This document shows, piece after piece, positions 1-11,570 of a stretch of 64,000 bases of DNA (the first letter of the stretch is position 1; each line of letters begins with the position of its first letter). The stretch is from Helianthus annuus (taxonomy: Eukaryota > Streptophyta > Magnoliopsida > Asterales > Asteraceae): positions 119,154,771-119,218,770 of the forward strand of contig NC_035436.2 in NCBI RefSeq assembly GCF_002127325.2, given 5' to 3'. Below the pieces are notes generated by a model. That model ran no database searches and had not been told where the DNA came from. It saw only the letters and a program-made list of their open reading frames with translations. The position numbers were made by a program, and so were the translations under genes.

Positions 1-1429
1 TTTCTTAGTCGTAATAAACGCACTAAACACGTCGTGTCGGGACCGAGGCTCCGTCAAACTCGCCGGTTCCTGGATTAGCAACTTGAAGTTTGATGTTTGT
101 GTGATTATAGGACAAGCTTGGGCTATCCTACTAAAAAATCCACACATTACTTGATGATTTCTTAGATTAGTTGTAATTATTTCCATTCTTGTTGTATGTT
201 CATGACCCTCCATGAATGTTTATAACATCAAGGGTAGTGGTGAACACCAAGAGGTACCTAAATGGAAGACTTGTACTTCCTACCTCCTACATGACTTCTA
301 TGATAAACAAAGAGGTACCTAAATGGGGGATTCATCCTCCTACCTCATGCTTGACCTATATGACAATATGAACATTATATAATACTTATATCTTATCCAA
401 ATAATCGAAGCTTTGATGATGAATTGTGTTCATTTGTCAAAGTATTAGATTACATCATCTAAGACTTAGTAACTGGTTACGATTCTAATGGGTATTAAAC
501 CTATGAAATCATTCTAACCCCTATGTGTTTTATAGTGTCAAGAACGAGTACTAAGTCTAGCTGATTATTTTCATGTGTACTTACTTTGTTATACTTTAAA
601 TTTCAAATCTACACATCCCTTAATCTTCAATCCAAACCCATTCATACACTAAATCTCATTAACTCGTATACTTGGATAACCGGAAGACTTAGCAAATTTG
701 TGAGTACACTTGACCCATTTTCCTTTTAATACACTTTGGGTGTAACATGTTTTACTTCTTAAAATGCACGATTCACAAACATGCTTTATTCATTCAATCC
801 TTATACATGCTTTGTTATGCTTAGGTTCATGCTAGAATTCATACTACTTGTTAACCCGCCTTAACAATTATAGTGCTATAGGAGTAGCACACCACCCGAC
901 GGAGTTTTTTGTTAAGTTATATTCTTTACGGTGTCGATATTGCTATATTGAGGGATGCTATTATTCATACTTTACGTTCTCGATATTGCTATATCGAGGG
1001 ATGCTATTATTCTTGTGGACACTTGGGTTTGACTTTTATTTATGCATGATAGTTGACCTTGTATACCAAATTGCTATGTTGGATTGAAAATACTTTTTAT
1101 ACATATGTCACGAGTCTAAAACTAGTGTACTCGCCAATACGTCGTATTGAACTATGCTTTTAAAACATGTTGTAGGTTTTGAGATGATGTTGATGATGCA
1201 TGGAACATAGTAGGATGTCTAGATACACATTTAAATATTTTGTATTCTTATTGTATTGTAATTCTTGTATTTCAAGATGTTGTATTTTGATTTCAATCTT
1301 TCTAATTGACTGTTTAGAATGGAATGAAATTTATTATTTAAATACTTGTCACAAATATTAATGTTATGATGTCTCGAGCAATCTATTTCGTCTCACTCCG
1401 ATGTTTCCGCCATCTGTTGGGGTGTGACA
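1..1429 (+). repeat. Element A 5' LTR (partial)
   Basis: Positions from about 88 to 1429 match the 3' LTR of A (about 34100-34592 plus 49987-50825), ending in GGGGTGTGACA. The segment contains two tandem copies of a roughly 46-bp unit at about 921-1013. Each holds an inverted repeat around TGCT (second copy CTCGATAT-TGCT-ATATCGAG). The first 87 or so bases do not match the other LTR. Confidence 0.8.
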
Positions 1430-1432
1430 GAT

Positions 1433-1446
1433 TGGTATCAGAGCCA
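1433..1446 (+). other. Element A primer binding site (tRNA-iMet type)
   Basis: TGGTATCAGAGCCA lies three bases after the LTR end at 1429. This is the standard plant initiator-Met PBS used by chromoviruses and copia elements. Confidence 0.9.
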
Positions 1447-3374
1447 TAACTATAGGGAATTAGGAAAATTGCCATGCTTTTGACCTAGTCTATAGTGAAG
1501 TACCAAATTCGACCATACTTGCTTCATATGCTACTTTTATGAAACATCTTTACATGTTATTCTTGAAATGTCTCTACGTGTTATTTTCTTGAAATGCTTT
1601 ATGTGCTCATACTTGTTATTATTATTTCGAACATACGCCTTTTACTCGTTTATACTAAACTCGAAATCACTCATATCATATCGACGAGACGACTTCACCA
1701 AAATAGGCGTGAAACCCACAATTTGGTGAACGACTCTCAATCCACCTATTCTTTTTACATGAAATTCGCCGCCAAGTTAGGAGTGAGATCCTCACCTTGA
1801 TGGAGAATTTCCATTTTCAAATTCTAGTGGACCCTTGTCAAGGGTTGAAATTAAATTTTAACCCGACGAGTACCAACCACACTTAGGATACGAATCGTCA
1901 AGTTAGGGGTGAAACCCGCACCTTGTCGACTAGTTCCACTCCTTGATTTTTCATAAATCCCGCCAAGTCTCGAATTTTCGATTGATTTGGGGACATGTAG
2001 TAACCGGAAGGGTGAATACCGTTAACGACATGTCGGTGAGAGTATTCCACCTATTAGGCCAAAGCATGCTTCCCAAATTCAAAAGATTTTCGACCACTTT
2101 GGTTAGTCAAAGTTCCATTTGGGAACCATCCAAATTTTAATCAAACATGTGTTTCTATTATTTACCTTATACGATGCAATCTTTTCAAGTTCAAATCCAT
2201 TTTCGAGATTATTTTTCTTTTCACACACATTATACAAAATCTTTTCGTACATTTATACGTTATTCACATACATGATTTCAAAAACATCACTCAATTTTAT
2301 TTTCATTGCTTACAACACTAAAATGGAGACATATCATTGAGATATGAGTGATTTCCTTACCTTGACGATGAACTCCGCTCCTTCCTTTCCTTAAAACGAC
2401 CTCACCAACGGCTTAGGGGTGATTCCTTTACCTAGGTGATCGTTACCAAAACTTTCCCTCAAAATACTTTATTATGCCAACATGATCATGTTTTACACAT
2501 ATTTGTATCGATTTCAAAGTGCATTGTTTATTCAAACACATTTCTTACCTTATAACCTATGTTCTCATAAATCACGTATACGAGATTCTTGGTCATACCT
2601 TAAAACGTTTTATTACCTAAATTTCAAAACCTTACGAAATGCTACCTATTAATTTAATCGGTCCAATGAATCTCTTACCCATGAACTTCATATTCGACTT
2701 AATCACTAAAACACACTCACATTATATCACCATACTAAAGACTTTCATTCTCAATCGGAATTCAAACCAACTTTCTCATATACTTATAAGATCCTATAGA
2801 TATTATATGATCGTTTTATCAAAAACTCTTTTCAACATCAACGAATCATTTGTTAAAACTCTTTTCAATGGTCAATAAGTCCATTTTGCTAAATTTCTTT
2901 TTTAAGGATTAACGTATTCACAAGAACCTCCAAAATCCAAAATTTCCTGTTTTGATGCAAATGAAACGAACCCATTATTTTTGAAAACCTTTTCTTACAT
3001 CGCTCAATTCGTCATTCAAATTTCAAAACACGTGGGCAGGAAGACTTCATAGGGACCGACAATCTTCAACTTACATAAATTTTATTCTTTTTAAAACAAA
3101 AGTGGCATTTCCATTCATTACAAAATACGTTATGGATAACCAATGTGTACTTTATGTCCTCTTACATTTTCAAACTACATTCTATCTTCCAAATCAAACT
3201 CAATCTATTTTTGATTCGATAAACTCGACATTTCGCTTAAACCACTATACATGCATATCATCGTACACGTTTTAGTCGATATCTCACGACAATTTCATTT
3301 ATATCGTTCGTATTTACATACTCAACCCTTTGAATGCTTTTATACGCTTAAATCCGTTGTGTTCCAACATATAC
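1447..3374 (+). other. Element A internal region, left part, non-coding
   Basis: There is no supportable gene in these 1.9 kb. Short open frames are AT-rich and carry no retroelement motif. Degenerate repeats of a phrase like 'aagttaggggtgaaacc' occur near 1770, 1895 and 2400, as in untranslated leaders. The last five bases (3370-3374, TATAC) are the left target-site duplication of element B. Confidence 0.7.
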
Positions 3375-4942
3375 TATAACAACTGTCAATAAAACCTAAA
3401 ACCGGTAATTAGGATAATAATTATCCAATAAGAAAACCCTAATTAAGACACCCAAGTAATTTGGCATAAACCCTGAAATTTCCGGAATAATCGGAATCAG
3501 GATCAGGGCCCCTAAAACTCAGGGGGGCTAAACCCTAATTGATATTTATCTCGAAATATACGTTGTCTAATTAAGAATTTTCGTTTTTGTATGAGTCACC
3601 GTGCCTATACCACTGAGAAGGCTAGTCTACAAGCTAGACCACACCCTTTACGGACCGTAAGGGTTGATCCTTACGGACCGTAAGCTAACCGGTCACCTTA
3701 CGGACCGCAAGGGTTGGGTCATACGGTCCGTAAGAGATGCGAAATTTCGACTATAAATAGCAAACATTGGCACTTGAACAGGGGTGCTAAAACTTCGATC
3801 AAATACTGTCTGTACGTTGAGATATCACTATTATACCACAATTAAACACACACGATCACGAGACGCTGCCGCAATCAGGGTAATAACTCGATCGCTATTA
3901 CGATTCAACGTCCGATCGATTATAACTATCCAACGATAGTGCGGGTGCTGCTCAATTGAGCTTGTACTTTGATTATTCGTCGTGATTTCGACTTGAATAT
4001 TAGAGTGCTGTTCGAATTCGGACTATGCTCTGTTATTCGTTGTGAATCCGATTGAATTATCGAGTATTGCACTGATTAATCGTTGTGAGGGTTTAATCTC
4101 GTGAATTGACGTAACTGCTGTATTAGTTACTAACCTGCCTGTGTGTGCATTGTGTTAAACTAGGTGTAATCAAGGCTAATCAGTAGGCATTATCTATTTG
4201 CTCGTTAATCTGCAATGTGAGTCATTCTCTTTTTTTTAAATTGTTTTCTCACAGTTTGTGAGTAAGTATTACAATACCTCAAATTATTTTCAAGGTTATA
4301 ATTATAGGGATTAAGTCTTTGTAATCACCAAATTACAGCTGGTATGTGGGGTATTGTGCACATTACTATTTTTATCACTCTATGTGAGTCGATATTACTC
4401 TATGTGAGTGATTATTACTCTGTGTGAGTAAACCGTCACTATTGGGGCGACGGGACCCAATAGTGATATGACCACAGTCACAGATCCGGTCGAGTGACAA
4501 ATACCCATTCTTGATAATTGGTTGATAGAAACATTGTAATCGCTCTTAATACTGTAAATTTATAACTAACGGGTCATTTTAGAAAATGGAATGATTCACT
4601 CAGTATTTCCCAGCTGACAAAACCTTTTTCAAACATGTTTCAGGTGATCTGTGTGATCCAGGAAAAGTGCAGTAAAGCACTATCAAGCTCAGAGAAGTGG
4701 CTCATTGTAAATAAATAAAACATGTTTTGAAAGAAAATAAAGATTTCTGTGTGAAATCAACTTATTGTAAATTTTGGGATTTATTCCTTAAACTTTGTGA
4801 AATATACTAAACAAGTATTTTCCGGTGAAAAGATCCTGTTAATCAAAGACTTCCACTGTCGCATAAAATAAATACCACGAGTACCACGGGAACTGCCTCG
4901 CGGCCTCCGACTCCGTCCAGGGTGGGTCGGGGAGCCGTGACA
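3375..4942 (+). repeat. Element B 5' LTR
   Basis: The LTR is 1568 bp and runs from TATAACAACTGTC to GGAGCCGTGACA. The other copy is 21440-22220 plus 30884-31662. The TSD places the left end at TATAAC instead of the canonical TG ten bases further in. The 5' copy has a 7-bp insertion (near 3393) relative to the 3' copy. Confidence 0.92.
3648..3759 (+). promoter_or_regulatory. B LTR promoter: four palindromes and TATA box
   Basis: Four copies of the near-palindrome TTACGGACCGTAA start at 3648, 3671, 3698 and 3721, so two pairs each have 23-bp spacing. A TATAAATA box follows at 3752-3759. The 3' LTR repeats the arrangement with its TATA box at 21810-21817. This marks the U3/R junction. The palindromes look like protein-binding sites, which is inference. 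Confidence 0.75.
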
Positions 4943-4950
4943 GTTGAAGG

Positions 4951-4962
4951 TGGTATCAGAGC
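4951..4962 (+). other. Element B primer binding site (tRNA-iMet type)
   Basis: TGGTATCAGAGC lies eight bases after the LTR end at 4942, and matches the 3' end of plant initiator Met tRNA. Confidence 0.9.
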
Positions 4963-5104
4963 TAAGAATTAATAACTATTGAGCCACTGATCGAGCCACT
5001 GATTAAGCCTAATATTAAATTAAGTATCTGACAAAATACTTAAATTTACTAGTTGTTATTTTGTGATTATATGTTTTATTAACTGATTATTTGTTAGTTA
5101 CAGT

Positions 5105-5410
5105 ATGGGTAAGCAAAAGCTGTCTGCTATCTATCACAAACTAGATGTTGCATCTTCTTCTAAAAACCCAGTAAACCTAGAAGAAGGAATCTTTGTCCGC
5201 AAGGCAAACTATGAGAATCCTCTTTCCCCAGAGAAAAGGGATTCGATACTTAAAAAGAGTCAGGAGAAAAAGAAACCCCGAACCAAGAGAGTTAGGTTTA
5301 ACCCAGAAGTCCAAGAGTTGGGTAATAGTACACCTTGGGAAGATAAAATAGACAAGAAATGGGCAAATCTCTATATGCTAGCTACTGTAGCAGAAAATGC
5401 CAACCTCTAA
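5105..5410 (+). CDS. Element B accessory ORF1, small basic protein, unrecognised
   Basis: This is a 101-codon frame with an ATG start between the PBS and gag of element B. The product is highly charged. A lysine/arginine-rich stretch lies at about residues 60-75 (KKSQEKKKPRTKRVRF) and could act in nuclear import or RNA binding. I see no domain, membrane segment or signal peptide, and I do not recognise the family. The start codon sits inside ATGGGTAAGC, which also resembles a strong 5' splice donor, so this stretch may instead be transcribed leader or exon/intron sequence. Its position upstream of gag recalls the extra ORF of Ogre/Tat elements, but I see no similarity to it. It could be a decayed exon. 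Confidence 0.45.
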   Translation: MGKQKLSAIYHKLDVASSSKNPVNLEEGIFVRKANYENPLSPEKRDSILKKSQEKKKPRTKRVRFNPEVQELGNSTPWEDKIDKKWANLYMLATVAENANL

Positions 5411-5586
5411 ATATCTGATAAGTTGGGGCTAGTAAGAAAAATCACCACCCAGTAAATAAATAAAATCCCAGTGTGTTTATTTCCGTTGTTTCTGTACAAA
5501 GTAATATGCAATAAAACTTTAGTGTTTGTTTGTTAAACTTTGTTCCAAAGTTTTAACATTGCATTTTTGCATATATGCTATGCAGC

Positions 5587-6317
5587 ATGAATGAGATGTC
5601 GGAAGCTTTTCAGAATCTCAACTTATATCCAGTGCCTATCGAAGTCTCTCACGACTTTACTGGTTACATTGCTGACATAGAAGAACCCATGGAATTCCAA
5701 GCTCCACCGCTGGAAAAAGCCAAACCTAAAAAGAAGAGAAGATACGTAGGGTGGTGGAAAGTACGCCGTAGGAAACCAACCACTAGGAGACTTCCCAAAA
5801 TAGAAAACCCTGTGAGCATGAACAAGGGAAAGGAAATAGAAACTGGAGAAAGTTCGAAACCACCAGAAAAGGAATTAGGAATAGACCTAAAGCTAAAGGG
5901 AATAGAGATCGGAGAAAGCTCTAAACAGTCTGAGGAAATCACGTTCCAGGACGAAATAGACCGCCTAATTGTGATGTTCTAGAGCCTATCAACGATAATC
6001 TCTTCTCTTACCCGGCTACAGTCCAATTTCCACTAAACCTAGGACCAGCTATTCCAGACCCACTAGTTCACACCAGACCATTAGGCCAAATGGAGGAATG
6101 GTGGACCAATGATTGGCAATTCCAAAACATAGTCAACAGTCCTTATAGCTTCCTTCCACAATTTGACCCAGAACCACTCCCGAATCCTCCCATGAGTAAT
6201 GAAAACCTAGCTGAACTCCGTCAGTTTGGTGAAGAACTGATAGGTACAGGTAATAGGATCAGGGAAATGGGAGAGCATCTAACTTGGAAGTACGATGAGA
6301 GGGAGCATCGTTACTAG
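5587..6317 (+). pseudogene. Element B accessory ORF2, frameshifted
   Basis: The first open frame runs from ATG at 5587 (or 5575) to a TAG at 5980-5982. A second frame, one base off, is open through the same area and continues to TAG at 6315-6317, with an ATG at 6090. A one-base indel near 5960-5975 would make these one protein of about 240 residues. The N-terminal half has a strong nuclear-localisation-like patch (KPKKKRRYVGWWKVRRRKP, around residue 45). The C-terminal half is acidic and proline- and tryptophan-containing. No family is recognised. The bases before 5587 (pyrimidine-rich, ending ATGCAG) look like a splice acceptor, so it may be translated from a spliced RNA. Function is unknown. 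Confidence 0.5.
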
Positions 6318-6555
6318 AACCGTCAGTTAAACCACAGAAAGCCGTATTGTATAATAGTAACTTAAAATTCTGTAAAATGGGCAATAAAACTCTGTAAAAT
6401 ACGGTGTGTATGGATGCATATACAATATACCATAACAAAGTAAAAGTCGAGAAATCGACAATTTTGGTTATACTTGTATGTTGTGATAATCTATGTGTTT
6501 ATCTGTGTGAATTTTGTCATTGATAAGTTAGACACTAATAATTTTTACCAATTAG
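6318..6555 (+). other. Element B spacer before gag, intron-like end
   Basis: This is an AT-rich, T-rich stretch without a gene. It ends in TTTTTACCAATTAG then CAG, a plausible splice acceptor. The TAG at 6553-6555 is the last in-frame stop upstream of the gag frame. Confidence 0.45.
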
Positions 6556-9138
6556 CAGACGGAAAACGTTAACAATGAACAAGTTAATGAAGTAAATCAA
6601 TCTGAGCAAGAACAAGAAGATCAATATATAACTCGACAAGATATCGAGCACTTTATCGCCCAAGGGATAGCTCATGCTATTCCAGAAATTGTGGCTGCTG
6701 TTCAAAAACCTGCCGAACCACAACAATTAATTCCTAGTAAACGTATTCCAGAAGATAACGGCAGTAACAGCATAAATGGAGGCGGCAATCATGACGATCA
6801 TGACCCGCAACAGGCCCCACTCCCTAAGAGGATAAAAGTTGCAACGCCTGGTTGCACTTACAAAGAATTTCTTGCTTGCAAACCCGCTGAATTTGCAGGT
6901 AACGAAGGGGCAACTGCAACACTGCGTTGGTTAGAGAAAACCGAAGCAGTGATTGCAATAAGCAAATGTGCCGAAGAGGATCAAGTGATGTATGCATCAA
7001 ATCTGTTCAAAGAAGGAGCACTAGAATGGTGGAACACGGTCCTCCAGGCAAAAGGAAGAAGGATAGCCTATGCTATGAGTTGGGAAGAATTTAAGAATCT
7101 TGTAGAAAGAAAATTCTGTCCCGAATACGAGAAGGAACAAATGGCAAACAAGTTCCTGAGTCATCGTATGCTAGGTGTAGATTGTCGGGGCTATACTTCG
7201 ACATTCTTTGAATACGCAAGGATAGTGCCATCACTGGCTTCGCCAGAACCGGTACTTATTTCTCGTTACATCTGGGGGTTAATTAGTGAGATCCGAAACA
7301 TCGTTAAAGCTGCGAGACCTCGTACTATTGACAATGCTGTAGAATTAGCTAATACCCTAACAGATGAATTGGTACGCACAAGAGAGGAAGATCGCAAGAA
7401 GGAATTAGCTCAAAAGATTACCCAAGGATTTCGTGTGGGTAATACCAAGAAAAGAGGAACCGGGCAATCCTCATCATCTCCTTTCTGCAAAATTTTCAAA
7501 AAGAAGCATTATGGACAATGCAACATGGTTTGCAATTTTTGCAAAATGAAAGGACATCGGGAAGAAGACTGCAGGAAGAAAACAAGAATTTGTTATAACT
7601 GCAGAGAAAGAGGTCATTTTCAATTTGAATGTCCTAAATTAGCTAAACCTGTAGTCAACCAAGTCAAACCAGCTGAAGGAACAACTAAGAGAAATGCGCG
7701 AGCATTCCAGCTAACCACTCAAGAGGCCGAACTCATTCCAGATGTGATAGCTGGTACGTTCTTAGTTCACAACGTATTTGCAAAAGTATTATTTGACTCC
7801 GGTCCGAACTAAAGTTTTATAAATACTTTATTTTGCCAAGATCTTAAGTTACCTTTAACCACTCTTAGGCAAATCTTCACAGTAGAAACCGCAGAAGGAA
7901 ATTCTGTGAAAATAGATAAAGTCTGGCAAGAAGGAAAAATAGAATTATTAGGCCATAAGTTTTCTGCAAATTTGTTACCAATGAATTTAGCAGGATTCGA
8001 TGTAGCATTAGGAATGGATTGGTTAATAGCCAACCATGCACGAATCCTATGTGACAAAAATGCTGTAGAAATTCAAACACCTACAGGAGAAGTAATTTTA
8101 ATTACTGGAGACAGACCTCGAAAGCCACTAAAATTCATCTCAGCAATGAAATTGGCTAGTTATTCGAGAAAGCAGGAAATGGTGTACATGATTTCAGTCA
8201 TCATTAACACTAAAGATAAGGAACTTCAGGACATCCCGGTAGTGTCAGAATACCCAGACGTTTTTCCAGAAGAATTACCTGGATTACCACCTGATAGAGA
8301 AGTAGAGTTTAGAATTCATTTAATTCCAGGTACTGCACCAATAGCTAAAGCACCCTATAGATTAGCACCTACTGAAATGTTAGAATTGAAAAAGCAATTA
8401 GAAGAATTATTAAGCAAAGGATTCATACAACCTAGTTCATCCCCTTGGGGTGCACCAGTGTTGTTTGTGAAAAAGAAAGATGGATCGATGAGAATGTGTA
8501 TCGATTATAGGGAGTTGAATAAAGTTACTATTAAGAATCGATACCCATTACCTAGGATTGATGATCTTTTCGATCAATTGCAAGGAGCTAGGTATTTCTC
8601 TAAGATAGATTTAAGATCTGGATATCATCAGCTGAAAGTACAAGAAGAGGACATACCTAAAACTGCTTTCAGAACTAGGTATGGTCATTATGAGTTTACA
8701 GTCATGCCCTTTGGGTTAACGAATGCCCCAGCAGCATTCATGGACATGATGAATCGGATTTGTAAACCATACTTGGATAAATTTGTAATCGTTTTCATCG
8801 ACGATATACTTATTTACTCCAAAAGCCAAAAAGAACATTGTGAGCATTTACACGTTCTCTTAACTTTGTTAAGAAAAGAAAGGCTTTATGCCAAATTCTC
8901 AAAGTGTGAATTTTGGCTGCAAGAAGTACAATTTTTAGGACATGTGGTAAATCACGAAGGTATCCATGTAGATCCTGCTAAGATAGAAGCAATTACGAAG
9001 TGGAAAGTTCCACAAACAGCAATGGAGATAAGAAGTTTTCTAGGCTTAGCTGGATACTATAGACGATTTATCAAAGATTTTTCTAAGATAGCCGTCCCTT
9101 TAACTAAGTTAACCTGTAAAACTGCTAAGTTTGAATGG
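6556..9138 (+). pseudogene. Element B gag-pol, 5' part (Gag, protease, RT), one stop, cut by F
   Basis: One reading frame is open from 6556 to 9138 except for a TAA at 7810-7812. It encodes a Ty3 Gag core (CTYKEFLACKPAEFAG at about 6850), two zinc knuckles (CNFCKMKGHREEDC; CYNCRERGHFQFEC), the start of the protease and the reverse transcriptase up to [10 protein letters not shown] (about 8794-8823) and beyond. The protease active site reads DSGPN then stop, where DSGA is expected, so it is damaged twice. No in-frame ATG precedes the Gag core, so initiation must come from a spliced upstream exon or a non-AUG codon. The frame stops at the AATGG target site of F and continues in frame at 19492. 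Confidence 0.9.
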
Positions 9139-10213
9139 TGTGACACCTGTGTCACCGCGACCATCAAACAAATACCAAGCCGATGAAATATTGTATTTCA
9201 TACTTGGGATCTTGTATAAATATGTGTATGTTTTGCACATATCAATTATTGTTCAATTTCAAACTCTACATTGCTTTCTGGAGAATTATACGCAAACTGG
9301 TGCGTAAACGTACTTAGTTTAATGCGACGAATACTCCGGAACCTCAACATATACTCAACGTACCTTAAATAACCTTTACATAACTTAGAAATAAGTTTTG
9401 AAGGCTTTGGTATAGCAAAAACAAGTTAATTCGCTTACAGGGACTAAACTTGACAAACTGCGAAAGTATGCCAATTTGAACTGTAACGAACATTCCGGAA
9501 CATGTCCATAAGTTAAACATACCATAAATATCCTTTACATAGCTTAGAAATAGGCTTTGAGAGGTTTGGTATTGCTAAAACAAACTTTTGGATCATTCAG
9601 GGACTAAAAGTGTCAAAAAGTGCATAAGTTTGCACTTTCGCGCATAACTCACGTTCTGAATACCTCCGGACATCCAAAAATTTATGTAAGCATCCTTATA
9701 TTATGCCTTAGTGTTTGGCATAAGAAAAATCCATTCGTCACATCATTTGGACCGTCTTTTACGCTTATGCGCATTCCGTCGTAATTAAGCGAACATCGCG
9801 ATCGTACGGCCAAACGAACCGACATCCGACATATTTTTGGGCATGTTTCATGTCCACAATGTTTAGGCATCATTTTAGGGCCTTAAAAATGGCTTTATAG
9901 GTCTTAAAAGGGCTGGAAATGGCTTAAAAACGCAACAGGGGCCAAATATGTAAATTCTGCAAGTGGGCAGATCAGAGGACTTCAGGCGACCCGCGTAAGG
10001 ATTGCCCAAACTTGAGGCGGGGCGCGTGAGACTGTCAGACAGAAGATTTTGCATTTAATGCAGAATCTGGCCTTTCGTTCGATCAAAGGGCAATGCCTCT
10101 TCACCCAATGAAGGGCCAAAGGTCAAGTTCACTGAATCTAACCCCTGGACACATGTACGCACGAGATCGAGGCACGATATTCGATAAAACGATCCTAACG
10201 GTTCCACTTTTCC

Positions 10214-10221
10214 TATAAATA
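10214..10221 (+). promoter_or_regulatory. Element F LTR TATA box (5' copy)
   Basis: TATAAATA is followed by a C run. The 3' LTR copy is at 17259-17266. Transcription is expected to start about 25-35 bases downstream, which would place the U3/R border near 10245. Confidence 0.7.
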
Positions 10222-11248
10222 CCCCCCCCCCTTTTGTGTAAAAACCCACAAATCAGATCTAAATGCTCTAAGTTGATGCCTTTGCTTCATACCTGAGCTA
10301 TTAGATCTAGATTAGCACTCGGGGACCCTCCGTAAGTCTTCTTTCGCTCTTTTATTCGCTTTTCGAGTCCGAAAGTCAACGTTTAGTTGACTTTCTGCGT
10401 TGACCAGCTTATGGTCGATGCGAAGTTCATGGAACTTCATAACGTGAGCGTGATCACGATGGTTATGGTCCGTAGTGACCATACCTACTGATCACCACGT
10501 TATCTAGGCTCAGTGACGAGCCGTAGTTTCGGCCAAAATGCGCGTTCTTGCGTATTTTGTAACCAAACTACTCGTGGGCATCAAAGCCGTTTGTTTTGAT
10601 GCCAAACCTGTTTTCCAAGCTTAGTTAAGCATGTTCTAACATGCTTAGCTCGTCACTTTTAGTGTAGTGCTTATATAGGGTCGTAAGGTAAGCGATCTAA
10701 ACCATCGCTTATACTTTCGAACCCGACCCGTTTGGTCGATCATTAGGATCCGACCAAACACATTAGGTGACCATAGCTATAACCTTCCGAGGTTATACCT
10801 TGTGGTCACAATGTTAGGCGTTCCGAGCGCGTTCTACGCGAACGACACGTTAGGGTAGCATAAGCTACCTAAACGGGTCGTGATGGACCGTAAGCACTTA
10901 GATTAGGTTTCATTTTAGTATGTGGGCTTTGTTAAGCCATATTACACGAGTCTCCATACTCGTTTGGTTTACGAACCCGCGTACTGTCCGATCCTTCCGA
11001 TTTGGTCCGGTATATTAACATAAGCTACCTATTAGGTGCCGTTGATATTCCGTGATCTCTCGCATTATCTAGTTATCTCTCAAGAACAACAAAGCAACCT
11101 CAGGTGAGTACATTGAACCCCTCTTTTACTGTTTTCCAAACTGTTTTGGGGTGAAACACATGTGCCTATCTGTTACTTTCATGCTTTCCCGTTTTTCACA
11201 TCATATACTTGCTATGTTCGATAGTACATATATAGTACATGATTTCAT

Positions 11249-11570
11249 TGTGTTTATGCTATGTATGCCCATTGTGTGCGTACTTAGTACATCGCTTTAC
11301 ATTACATGCTATGTATGCCCATTGTGTGCGTACTTAGTACATTGCTTTACATCTCATCTCATGCTACGTACGCCCAGTGTGTGCATACGTAGTACATTGT
11401 TTCACATTGCATTTCTGTTGCATATGCTCATCCAGCATATGAACGCATTACACTACATTTTGAGCCGTTGTACTCTACAATGCCTTTCATGCTACGTACG
11501 CCCATTGTGTGCATACGTAGTACATTGTTTCACATTGCATTTCTGTTGCATATGCTCATCCAGCATATGA
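11249..11570 (+). repeat. Tandem subrepeats in F LTR
   Basis: Four copies of a phrase like TGCTATGTATGCCCATTGTG, each followed by TACGTAGTACAT or TACTTAGTACAT, occur here. The last two sit in longer repeat units of about 125 bp that also contain the inverted repeat GCATATGCTCATCCAGCATATG-like motif. The same array is at 18293-18614 in the 3' LTR. Confidence 0.75.

Noticed and set aside
9131..9186. RT tail continuing past 9138 in the open frame
   Set aside because: After the tryptophan codon at 9136-9138 the frame enters the F LTR by chance.
11151..11570. 139-codon open frame, present twice (also 18195-18614)
   Set aside because: It lies inside the F LTR tandem repeats, has no domain, and is duplicated only because LTRs are.
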